Shown piece after piece: positions 24,120 to 33,419 of a stretch of DNA of 64,000 bases (positions are counted from its first letter, which is position 1; each line of letters begins with the position of its first letter). Source of the DNA: Maratus speciosus (Eukaryota; Arthropoda; Arachnida; Araneae; Salticidae); contig OZ010793.1 of assembly GCA_963932465.1 (NCBI GenBank), forward strand, positions 261,017,696-261,081,695, in the 5' to 3' direction. Under the pieces are notes generated by a model. It saw nothing but the letters and a program-made list of their open reading frames with translations, was not told the origin of the DNA and searched no databases. Both the position numbers and the translations under genes were made by a program.

Positions 24120-25335
24120 CAGGGTGTGTCCAGGAAGTAATGAGACTAAATTTTTTGCGCCAAGCAGAAGGCCAAAAGGGTTGGAGTTTCCAGGTGGTAT
24201 GTTCAGTGGGGGTTGTCTGCTGCAGAGTCAGGTGGAAGTCAGTTAGCCTTGAGCCTTTGCAGTGCACAGATCCCTCGTGAAGCAGACACATATTTACCCA
24301 GTAGCAGAAAATTCTACAAGTGTCTGCGACAGATATTTCACAGACAAGAAATAATCTGCAGGCAAAATATTTTTTACAATTGAGGCATTAATTAATCAAA
24401 CAATCACTTACCTGTAGCATTTTTATGCATTTTATAAATTCTTATTAATAATAATCTTAAGTTTTTATATTAAGTAATAAAGAACTAAAAATAATATGAA
24501 ACAAAATAAAGGTTCAAAGAAAAAGAATCTGCAAAAGAGAAAAGAAAATTTGCGACTCACGTCTCGATCTTTCTGCTACCGGGCATGTTTGAATGTGGCG
24601 TTACGTTTTCAGAATGCAGCGGAGAGTCGAACAGCAATATGCCATAAAGTTTTATGTAAAATTAAACAAATCGGCTGCTGAGACGCTTGCCATTTTACAA
24701 GAAGCCTATGGGAAGGATTCTTCGTCCCAGGCTCAATTATTTAGATGTCTCACAGCCATCAAAGACACAAGAGAGGATGTCGATGATGAACAACACTGTG
24801 GGTGTTCATCAAGTTCTCGTACTTCAGACAATGTGGCTAAAATTAAAGCGCTTTTGGACTCTGATCATCGGATGAGTGTCTGAATGATTGAGGAGATGTT
24901 GGGACTTACAAAATTGATTCTGTATCAAATTGTCATGGTAAAACTTCAAGTGCAGAAAATTTGTACCAAGCTGGTTCCAACACATTCTTCAAAGTGACTC
25001 AGTTTCTGGCAAAAGACAGAGTCAAAACGCTGTCCCAGCTGCTGTACAGCCCCGGGTCTGACACTGCCAGGCTTTTTTTTATTCCCCCGGTTAAAATCCA
25101 GCTTAAAAGATCATCATTTTGACAATCTGAAGAGCTTGCAGAAAAACGTAATGTACATTCTGAACAGCATTCCAGTTGAAGACTTCCAGGCGAGCATAAA
25201 TGGGTGGCAGAGTCGTTGGCACCGATACATTAATGCACAAGGAGGCTATTTTGAGGAATATTAAATGTCTGTAAAATTAGCTTCAAATAAACGAATTTTA
25301 TGGAATCAGTCTCATTACTTTCTGGACAGACCCTG
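24120..25335 (+). mobile_element. Mariner-family transposon, core deleted, 1.2 kb
   Basis: The left end CAGGGTGTGTCCAGGAAGTA and the reverse complement of the right end, CAGGGTCTGTCCAGAAAGTA, are near-identical for about 28 bases. TA flanks both (24,118-24,119 and 25,336-25,337). The interior encodes both ends of a mariner transposase of the kind related to the transposase domain of human SETMAR, but the middle is missing. Confidence 0.93.
24614..25264 (+). pseudogene. Mariner transposase remnant
   Basis: The N-terminal paired-type DNA-binding region is readable (RRVEQQYAIKFYVKLNKSAA, then SRTSDNVAKIKALLDSDHRM) with a stop at about 24,881. A continuation LGLTKLILYQIV leads to ICTKLVPTHSSK. 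The sequence then jumps to FLAKDRVKTLSQLLYSPGSD, the third catalytic block, degraded from the usual PYSPDLAP. It finishes at NAQGGYFEEY-like coding just before TAA at 25,262-25,264. The segment carrying the first two catalytic Asp residues is deleted. Confidence 0.88.
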
Positions 25336-25337
25336 TA

Positions 25338-27198
25338 GTTGTCACAAAAAAGCCTAATATGATGGAATAAAATAAAAATTGAAATACATTTTTATACTAA
25401 CTGCTGATGACACTTACATGTCTAGCAGATTAGACATTTTCTTATAAAATATACCTGAATTTATATTTATTGAAGTTCAGAATTATTATTATTATTTTTT
25501 TTTATATTTAAAAACTTGCGTATTAAATGTATGACTATTAATTTGATTATGGTTATGTATATATCATGTGTCATATATGTAATGGACTCAAGTTGTTTAC
25601 GAGTGAAGGCGAAACAGGTGAAGTTTATCTTCATGAAGCACCGTTGAAGGTTGTCATGAAGGTTGTCGCCACAGAGACGACCATCTAACAATGCCTTGAC
25701 AATAATGTCAAGAATAAATTTATTAGTGTATTTACGACTGATCATTAAGTGGACCACACACTTTCAGTAGGCCATATGCTCATTTCCCAGATCCCCCCAA
25801 GAGGGCGGTGCCCTGTGGAACCGCATGGCCTCAAGTTATCGAATGAGATGCTTTGAAGAGAGTTCGTTGTAAGGGGGGTCGAATATGCTGTTCGCTGATT
25901 GAATGGCGGGCATTCAAGTCCCATCCTCTATTGTCCAAAAGAATAGTATTACATAAGAGTATGGAGTAAGACGGATATAGTAAGTTGTCAGTATTATTCA
26001 AAAGATGTTCTCCAGATGATGTAGTCTACTACAGTTCTCACTAAGTGCTTCTCAAGATGAGAAGTTGTTTTTCCTCAGAATCACTATGGCCTAAGTAGTG
26101 TCAGTTAAATTAACTGGACTGCTTTAGACTCCAGTTTTTTGTTTATCGGTTCACTAGTTGCATTAGTAAGACCGCATCGGATAGCTCGATTGAAGAGCTG
26201 GTGTTGATGGCCTCTACTGCAGTTTATTGCGTGCACCTGATATAATTAGAGACTTTTTTATGATTAAATACATCTACCTTAATCCACTGGGAGTGGTGGT
26301 CTCCTACTCGAAAGATGTTAAGAAGGTATTGTCATTATATATATATTTTTGTTCCCTGTTTAAGCGGGTTTAAGTATATTTATGTATTCATTAATTAGGG
26401 ATTGTGTTCTCCAATTTGGTATCCATGTGTCTTAGTAATTTCATAAGTAACTTAGGATTAATGTTATAATGACAATGACTAATTTTGATTTGTTGCTTAG
26501 AGTAAGCGTGTCATGTGACACATCTTTCCTAATTGTATATTTTATTGTAAATAAATTTTCGTTAGTTGTTAAATTTGAATATGTTATTTTACAACCATGA
26601 GTCCCTGTTAATTATTTTAGTATTAAATATTTTATTTCAGGACAAGTACGAATCTCTTAAGAATTATTAATGCTTAAATTTTATATTTGTAATCCAGTTC
26701 ATTTGCGTGGTCTAAAAGCTACTTCTAGTTCAAAAACAATCACAACGTAATTGGGGTAGGCTTGAGGTACATGTCTCCCACCCCCATTCGGGATACTTGA
26801 CTATATATTATCTCAGAGGTTAGCCAGGACCAATTTCATGATCACAGTATGATGTTACATTATTATGATTTTTTTTATGTTAACACTATAAATACTACAG
26901 GTTGAGTAATTAGGAATTAGCTAACCTATTTTACTCTGGGGTTATTGGGTAATTGGGTGTTGAGTCTCCTCCTCTCCTCCGTGTTTCTTTCTTATGTTTA
27001 TCTTGTGTACACAGTTTTTACCCGTTAGTAATTTCCCCATTGCCCCAACCCAACACTAACTTGCATAATTTTTTTGTACTACTGTCCTAAAAATATACTC
27101 ATGTAAAATGACTTTATTGTTAACATTCTTTCTTTTCAAATTTGTATAAAAAGTTATTTATTTTATTTTTTTATAATTGTTTTTATTTTTGTTTGCAG
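25338..27198 (+). other. Myb: Intron B, 3' part: unclassified repeat-like DNA
   Basis: From about 25,760 to 26,330 the base composition is more GC-rich than its surroundings (blocks such as CCCCAAGAGGGCGGTGCCC and GAACCGCATGGCC). A retroelement terminal region was considered, but no TG...CA long terminal repeat pair, primer-binding site or gag/pol frame was found. It ends at the acceptor TTTTTGTTTGCAG of exon C. Confidence 0.3.
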
Positions 27199-27307
27199 TG
27201 TTTTGCAGACTCCAAAAGTTCCAATGTTTAGTTCTACTCTGCATACACCTACTCCACTGAAAGAAATTCTTGCTGATATTGGAAAATACAGTGCTGAAAG
27301 AACTTTG
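27199..27307 (+). CDS. Myb: Myb exon C: HTPTPLK motif
   Basis: Encodes SVLQTPKVPMFSSTLHTPTP followed by LKEILADIGKYSAERTL. The first Ser codon is split with exon B. HTPTPLK corresponds to the HTPTPFK motif of B-Myb, and QTPK upstream is a second TP site. The acceptor is TTTGCAG and the donor G/GTATGT at 27,308. The intron that follows is 7.8 kb. A Helitron 3' end lies only 41 bp downstream of the donor. Confidence 0.92.
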
Positions 27308-27348
27308 GTATGTTTTTTTTTCTTTCTTTCTTGTTATTGTTTGTGCTA

Positions 27349-28327
27349 CTAGGGGGCTCTGCCCCCTACGAGCTACGCTCGTCAACCCCCGTTCAGACAC
27401 CGCAGACTCTAACAGCACGCTAATTTGATCGCCTTTAAAAAGATTTCGGAAGATTGAATTATAATTTGAATCTGACAATTATAATCTGACGTAATTTTCA
27501 CCAAACTTTTCTTTCTCTTTTTAATATTCACGTCAAAATACTTTTGTTAGAAATGAAATATTATGATCATCTTAAAATGTCAAGTAAATGTCTCGCGCAA
27601 TTTTTAAATTAAAACTGTTTTGTAATATTATTTTTTGTTCATTTTACGTAATAAGTGTAATATGACGTAAATTCTCCTATTTAGGACTTCTAATGCATGT
27701 TACTGAATTTATTATTTTACAATATTCTTTCTCATTTAAAATTCACGTGTAACTATAGTTTTTATGACGTAATTTTCAATGAGTTCCTGCTTTTTATATT
27801 TTTTGTTTATAATAGACACGTGTAAAATAAATTTTTAATTTGAAGCAAACATTACTGTTTGCGCTGTTTATAGAGTTGGCAACCGTTTAAATTAATACAA
27901 TTTTCTAAAATTTGTAAAAAATATCTCTCGAAATGCTGAAAATTTGAATTTAAAATAGATATAAAACCTCGAAAAATTATTCAAATTAAAAAGCTAACTG
28001 CAATCTGCACACCGGGAAATTCTGACGCATAAAATGATCTAAAAATAATTAAATTCCGATGTATAGTTTTTGCTACTATAAAACTTTTTTAGTAGAACGA
28101 TTTTGTCCAACTTTAGCATTAAATATCTCATAAAATAATTCTTCGATTTGAAAACTGCCTGCATCAGCGTGTTTATCAAACATTTCTGTATAATACTACC
28201 GATTTTCATATTTTTGTATGCATTATGTTTTTTAATATTAACGAAGAAAGACCTCCGGTCACAAAAAATTCAAAACCGGCGGCGGCGGCGGTGACAGCGG
28301 TAGTTACTTTTTTTTAGAATAGAGAGA
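27349..28327 (-). mobile_element. Non-autonomous Helitron, 979 bp
   Basis: On the minus strand the element starts TCTCTCTATTCTA and ends with the hairpin GGGGGCAGAGCCCCC immediately followed by CTAG. The base before the start is A and the base after the end is T, as in canonical Helitron insertion between A and T. These are the established Helitron landmarks (5' TC, 3' hairpin plus CTRR, AT target, no TIRs). No Rep/helicase frame is present. A GC-rich (CGG)n stretch lies near its 5' end at about 28,278-28,292. Confidence 0.85.
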
Positions 28328-29067
28328 TAATTAATATAAACTGCTTATTTTTATATAACAGTCAATGCTCGTTATAACAACTCCCCTTGCATGCCAAAGG
28401 AAAGAGTCGTTATAATGGTAATGGTAGGTTGCTATAACGGAAGTGAACAAAAGATAAATAATAACTCTAATCAGGTGCAAGAAAATTAAGGTTTTAAAGG
28501 AAATTCTATAATACAATGTTATTACAAATTTTTATTTACTTTCGTATCAAATAAACATTTACAATGGAAAATTATAAAAAAATTAATGCAAGTGAATGAT
28601 TACATATTTTTAAAATAAAATTTAAAGTATATGTTCAATCACAAAAAAAAAAAAAAAAAAAAAAAAAATAGTTACTTATGTATTAACATTTCTATAAAAA
28701 TAATTCAAAAATTGTTTGTTTTTTGTACATTTGATATTTTCTTAAAACAAAATTTTCCATCTCGGTTATAGATAAGTAGTTTTCTGTGTTTCCTTGTCTT
28801 TCAAAAATTATTTTAAAATGTCAGTAGCATTTGAAACACTTTTTACATTAGTCATCGGCATTGTCTACATATTTTCTTCATCTGATGACTCTATTTCTTC
28901 TTGTATAGAATATTGGAAAATAATGCCATTTAAGTCAGATTTTCTACACAGCCTTCTTCGCAGTCAATCTTGACATAATCATTAAAGGTCACCTTTTCCT
29001 CCAAATTAATTTTCTCACAAATTTCTTGTAGTATTCCTTCTTTTTTGTCCAAATTTTTGTTATTGAT

Positions 29068-30260
29068 TCACTGTCTATCTTGCATTCCATCAGACGATTT
29101 CATAGGTTCCAATTGCACTTCAAAACCAGCATGACAAAAGCAATTTTTAATGGTTTTCTTGGTAACTGCACTCCAAGCTGCTTTGAAAAGGTATAATGCT
29201 GAAAGAATATCCACTTTATAATTTTTGTCTTCGTCCACTGCAAAAATAATTCTTTTCAAAAGTAGCTTCCTGTAATTGCATTTTAAACTTAAAATGATGC
29301 CTTGATCGACAGGCTGAAGAACAGGTGTGACGTTGGTCTGAAAATATTCAACTGTTATAGAGTTCAAACTTTTAATCTGAAGATGTGCAGCACAATTGTC
29401 AATTACCAGGACAATTTTTCTGTGTTTATTTGCCATTTGTTTATCCAAACAATGCAGACATTCCTCAAAAATACTTGCTGTCATCCATGATTTTAGCATT
29501 ATTTCTATAGGATAATGGTAAAGTTTAGATCCCTCTAAAACATCTAGGAGTTACATTTAGATTTACCAATGACTAAAGGTGGAAGTTTTTCAGCCCCTCA
29601 CATATTGGCACATAGGAGAACTGTAATTCGTTGTTTCTTCTGTCCGCTGTTAGATTCGTCCTTAAAAACTGAAGATCTGTCAGCTGTCAACAACCTGGTC
29701 TCGTCCACATTAAATATATTTTCTAGAGCGTACCTGTCAATTATTGTTTTTAGTTTGTTCTTTTTCCTTTCATCAACCGTTCCTTGCTTAACACGGCCAC
29801 TTTCCCCAAAAAGATCACAGAAACAAACACCATGTCTCACCTTAAACTTATGGAGTCATCCATCTGGTGCTTTAAATGTTTCTTCATCAATATTAATTTT
29901 TTCTGCAAAAAATTGGGCTTTTGTCTTTAACAAATTTCCATCTACGAAAGTTTTTTTTTTTCAATCTCATAAGTTTTAGTCATTCATACAATGCTTTCTC
30001 TAATTGCTGAAATTTCCCTTCTTGCAATCAATTACAAGAAGCAGGGTTTCCAATTTCTTTGGTCCTCAAAATCAAATCACAGTTTTCAATCATCGTAAAT
30101 AAATTGCTTTTTTGCATGTTACATGTTTTAGCAATTTGAGATTTAGGCATTAATTTTTCCTCAACTGCTGTCAAGACTCTTAATTTTGTGTCCAAGGGAA
30201 TTTCATTTTGTTTGCTTGAAACAGCAACCTTTAAAAAAAATGCACACATGTTCATGTACC
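29068..30260 (-). pseudogene. Tigger-type DD30D transposase, frame-broken
   Basis: From the N-terminus: a CENP-B/Psq-type helix-turn-helix (LDTKLRVLTAVEEKLMPKSQ, then IAKTCNMQKSNLF) at about 30,215-30,080. Next is IFNVDETRLL, the first catalytic Asp, followed by QRITVLLCANM at about 29,720-29,600. Then VIDNCAAH, the second Asp, and QPVDQGII, the third, at about 29,400-29,290. There are 30 residues between the second and third Asp, the DD30D spacing of Tigger/pogo. All three Asp residues survive, but the pieces lie in different frames separated by stops. Confidence 0.88.
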
Positions 30261-30577
30261 AAACTGAATGTTCATGTAAGCGAGTATGTGCATGCACATA
30301 TTCTTGTGGAAAAGACAATAATCCAAGAGAGTTATTTCTAAATTTCATCCCAGGAGGAAATCTATTCTTCCTACTCCCTTCAGATCTTACTTGTAAACTC
30401 AGCAATCATTCCTTGGAGGAAGAAAATGGTAATCATTTCTTGAAAAAAAAAAAATTGGGTGGAAATGTCATTTTGGTTGCTGTATTGATTAATAAGCTGC
30501 TTGCCAGTTGTTATATTAGCTGTAAAAATAATATAGCGTAAAGGGGGACATTATGCATTTGTCATTATATTGGAACT

Positions 30578-30917
30578 TATAGGTCAAAACTGGGAAATTT
30601 CATTAGCGGCCACTGGCCGGTAGAACTAGTTTTTTAAGTGGCCACTTTTTTAAAACTAGTGGCCACTTTTTTATTTAAAAATACTAAACAGTAAAATTTC
30701 TATAAGTATTCATCTAAAACTGAATAGCCCAAATAAATATGTTAATGTAAATATATTGGAACCAAAAAAAGCAGAATCCTTGATGAAATGCAAGAAAATT
30801 GTATTCTCTCCTTGTAAAAAAGTGGCCGGAAGGCGGCCGCTGATAGACAATTTTTCACTGGCCACTTTTTCTCATTTACTGGCCCTGTGGCCGGTGGCTA
30901 GTGTTAATTTTGACCTT
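30578..30917. mobile_element. MULE-like MITE nested in the Tigger element, 10-bp TSD
   Basis: The decamer TATTGGAACT occurs immediately on both sides (30,568-30,577 and 30,918-30,927). The element ends share AGGTCAAAA in inverted orientation. The interior has at least seven GGCC-containing palindromic words (GTGGCCAC, GCGGCCGC, TGGCCGG). A 9-10 bp duplication is characteristic of Mutator-like elements; that class is an inference. Confidence 0.6.
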
Positions 30918-31451
30918 TATTGGAACTGTCATTATAACGAGCGCCGATTGTATTTATTTTGTTTGTTTTAGAAGATATTTTTTAATACAAATTTCTTATT
31001 TGCTTTCAACCATGTCCCTGTTCTTTTTCAGAGATTTTCAATTGTTTATCTCTTGCATAAAATTTGATTCCATATAAAACAACTTTTTATATATTGTAAA
31101 AACTTGAGATATGATAAAACACACTCACTGAATCCAATTTCACCTTTTACTACACACAAATAACTAAAAAATATATAAAGTTTCCTAAAACACATATATT
31201 ATTTTTTTAAACTTTTACTGAAGTTGTTTTATCATATCTAAAGTTTTTTATAACTTTTATGACAGATACTGGTTAAAATAGAATCTACTGAAATATTAAA
31301 ATGCAAGTACAAATCACAAAGACTAAGACTGGATTGTGAAATTATCATAAACTTTTTACAGACTTGTAAACATATGCAAATTATACCTCATTTCCTGATT
31401 ACTAAAAACCATATTATTGATATCTTTCCACGGCATAAGTTAAAGTATGAG

Positions 31452-31827
31452 CAGGGGTGGTAAAATACATCATTTTACTCGCCACTAGCGAGTGGATTTT
31501 CTGACAGGACGAGTGAATTTTTAGGTAGTCTTTGAAAAACTGCAGGCTATAAAGATATGCCACAACTTTTTTTTTACTAGTTAGCTATATTTTGCAACTT
31601 TCTGTAATGTAAAATGGTACCAAATTCTATCCTATACTCAACTTTTGTCTGTCGTACATATTTTATTTATTAAGAAAAAATATGAAAATGCACTGTAGTA
31701 ATAGTAATTAACTATTTTTGCAGTCGCACACATTTTGTCATAACAATTTTCAGAAGTACATTGCATCTTACTGGCTGATAAAATAAATCCTTGGCTGGTA
31801 TAATTTTTTGAAATTTCCCCGCCCTTG
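31452..31827 (+). mobile_element. hAT MITE, 376 bp, perfect 8-bp TSD (family X, copy 1)
   Basis: AGTATGAG stands directly before the left end (31,444-31,451) and directly after the right end (31,828-31,835). The left end is CAGGGGTGGTAAAAT and the right end, in reverse complement, is CAAGGGCGGGGAAAT. A second inverted copy lies at 55,789-56,295. Confidence 0.92.
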
Positions 31828-32302
31828 AGTATGAGTTATCATGTTTGGATAAGTTTATTAGAGTAAAATTCAAGCTGATTGATTTCATTTTAAGGGAGTA
31901 TGCATTGATGGTTATATTAAAGATGAATTTGACAAGATTAAAATTATAGCAAAAGAAAAGGGCTTTTCTAAAAAGTTTATCAATAGATTAATATATCAGT
32001 ATAAATTTTGAAATTACAATAACCAAGAATATGCTGTAAAACCTACTAAATTCTATAAATTTAAATATATCCCTAAACTTTTTGAAAAAATTAAATATAA
32101 TTTAAAGAAATATGATACAAATGTGATAGCAACCCCTCCTGTCAAATTCAGAACTTTTTTGCATAAGATTGATCTAGTGTCAATGGAAGAGTCCTCAGGA
32201 ATCAGTCTACAGAATTCCTGCCACTAAAGAAGTAAATGTAAATGATAAGAAATGTTATAAAGTAAAATACTATATAGGTGATCTATAATCAAATGTTCTT
32301 AA

Positions 32303-32824
32303 GATTTTATCAGTCAGCAAGTTGCTAAAATCTTAAGAAGGTTTGATTTTAATGTTATTTTTTCTCCTGTTAATAAAATCTCTTTTTCAAATCTTAAACA
32401 CCTCATTGATCGCCTAGATAATTGGGATATTTACCAAATCTCTTGCCAGTGTGGTCTATCTTATATTGGGCAGACTAAACAGGCTCTTAGATTTCGTTTA
32501 AAAAAGCATGAAGATTATGTTAAGGAGCTTAAAAGCTCTTCTATTGCTCAACATTGTTGGTCTTTTTTACACAGGTTCAATTTTTCCTCAGCTATCATTA
32601 TCCAAAAATGTTCTTCTAACCTTGATCTTGATTTTTGGGAAGCTTACCACATCATTAAAAATTCTCACTCTTTAGTCAATGACTTATCTAGTCAATGCTT
32701 TCCAAGTATTTGGAAAGCTTTTAATTTCCCCCTTTTTGATTTCTTTTTCTCTCGTTCTCTGGTAGATGTTGCTACTTGTCCACTCATTCATTTCGTCTGC
32801 TTCTGTCTCATTGGTTGTTTTTAG
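32303..32824 (+). pseudogene. Penelope-like GIY-YIG endonuclease region
   Basis: An open stretch of about 174 codons: VAKILRRFDFNVIFSPVNKI (end of the RT thumb and linker), then YQISCQCGLSYIGQTKQALR. That holds the CxC plus YIG core of the GIY-YIG nuclease, followed by a conserved Arg context (RFRLKKHEDYV), SSIAQHCWSF and FWEAYHIIKN. In Penelope-like elements this domain cuts target DNA for retrotransposition. The reverse transcriptase core is missing and the 5' edge is a stop at 32,300, so the piece is a truncated remnant. It ends at TAG 32,822-32,824. Confidence 0.82.
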
Positions 32825-32844
32825 CACTTCACTACCCGTATCGG

Positions 32845-32852
32845 TATATAAG
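32845..32852 (+). promoter_or_regulatory. TATA box candidate in the Penelope-like tail
   Basis: TATATAAG lies 21 bases after the GIY-YIG stop codon and about 70 bases upstream of the hammerhead-like motif. Penelope-like elements carry their promoter in a terminal region duplicated at the other end, so this fits in position. No transcription start was verified. Confidence 0.4.
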
Positions 32853-32921
32853 CCGGCGCACCTCTTCCTCTCATTTTGCTCAGCCTTGTTTTTTCTAGCA
32901 CACTGTGTCTTGCTCTATCTT

Positions 32922-32966
32922 GCACTGAAGAAGAATCTCGCTAGTAGATTCGAAACAGCTGTTTGC
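32922..32966 (+). ncRNA. Hammerhead ribozyme-like motif of a Penelope-like element
   Basis: In order: GCA (stem I), CTGAAGA (core CUGANGA), an extra A, GAATCT-CGCTAGT-AGATTC (perfect 6-bp stem II with loop), GAAA (core), CAGCTGT with ACAG/CUGU self-complementary as a minimal stem III, then T before the predicted cleavage and TGC pairing with the 5' GCA. Hammerhead motifs with very short stem III are known in Penelope-like elements and are thought to act as dimers. Folding and activity are untested. Confidence 0.65.
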
Positions 32967-33287
32967 TGCTTTTCACATATTATTTGTGCATTTTGAAACG
33001 TTGGTTTTTTGCTTTCTAATAGTTAAACGTACATCAACTATTATGATTCAATAATTAATGAATCCATGGATATTTTATGTAAAAATAGGATAAAATATGC
33101 AATGATTCATTATCCTACAATATTCCCAAATTATGGTACGACTCTTAGGAATAGTCCAAAACGAGATGCAAGTTTCGTATCTCCCCCCCCCCCCCCCTGT
33201 TTTACTTTTGCTAGTTTGTTCCATTCTTCAATAGTCAAACGATATTTCATTGATTTTATCACTGTGTATGTGTGTTTGTTTGTAACC

Positions 33288-33325
33288 CTGATGATGAGTA
33301 AATGTTTGCTTGAAAGCACTCAGTT
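33288..33325 (+). ncRNA. Second hammerhead-like motif (weaker)
   Basis: CTGATGA, then a stem II of seven pairs including G-U (GAGTAAA against TTTGCTT, loop TG), then GAAA and AGCACT. Stem I pairing is poor, with a mismatch at the junction and only AAC/GTT nearby. It may mark the 3' tail of another Penelope-like fragment ending near 33,340. Confidence 0.4.
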
Positions 33326-33344
33326 TTTATGAAAAATAGTTTTT

Positions 33345-33416
33345 TATATATCAGTGTTGAATTCAGGGGGTGGCCCAGGGGACATCCCCCCCCCCCCCCC
33401 AAAAAAAAAAAAAAAA
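33345..33416 (-). repeat. Dispersed repeat end with poly(C)-poly(A) junction
   Basis: CAGTGTTGAATTCAGGGG followed by TGGCCC and a C14-A17 junction. The reverse complement of the same block occurs at about 24,028-24,096, next to a poly(G) tract, so this is a shared dispersed family. Its class is unknown. Confidence 0.5.
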
Positions 33417-33419
33417 TAA

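Larger units (their letters stand above)
28359..30950 (-). mobile_element. Tigger/pogo-family transposon, 2.6 kb, inactivated
   Basis: The left end CAGTCAATGCTCGTTATAAC pairs with the right end read in reverse complement, CAATCGGCGCTCGTTATAAT. TA follows the right end (30,951-30,952), and a TA lies one base outside the left end. The interior encodes pieces of a CENP-B/Tigger-type transposase on the minus strand in several frames. A 340-bp insert (30,578-30,917) sits near the right terminus. Confidence 0.88.
31880..33000 (+). mobile_element. Penelope-like retroelement fragments (two, head to tail)
   Basis: The first piece (about 31,890-32,220) encodes CIDGYIKDEFDKIKIIAKEK and then IPKLFEKIKYNLKKYDTNVI, with SMEESSGI before a VYRIP-like start. 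This is the end of a Penelope reverse transcriptase and the linker, with an in-frame stop at 32,009-32,011. The second piece restarts at the same stage (KVKYYIGDL, then VAKILRRFDFNVIFSPVNK) and continues through a GIY-YIG endonuclease domain. A TATA-bearing tail with a hammerhead-like motif follows. Head-to-tail partial copies are typical of this retroelement class. Confidence 0.75.

Noticed and set aside
25740..26900. Solo LTR or LTR retrotransposon
   Set aside because: No paired TG...CA repeat, primer-binding site, target duplication or gag/pol coding could be identified.
29569..29979. 136-codon plus-strand frame over the Tigger element
   Set aside because: It is the antisense shadow of the transposase catalytic region.
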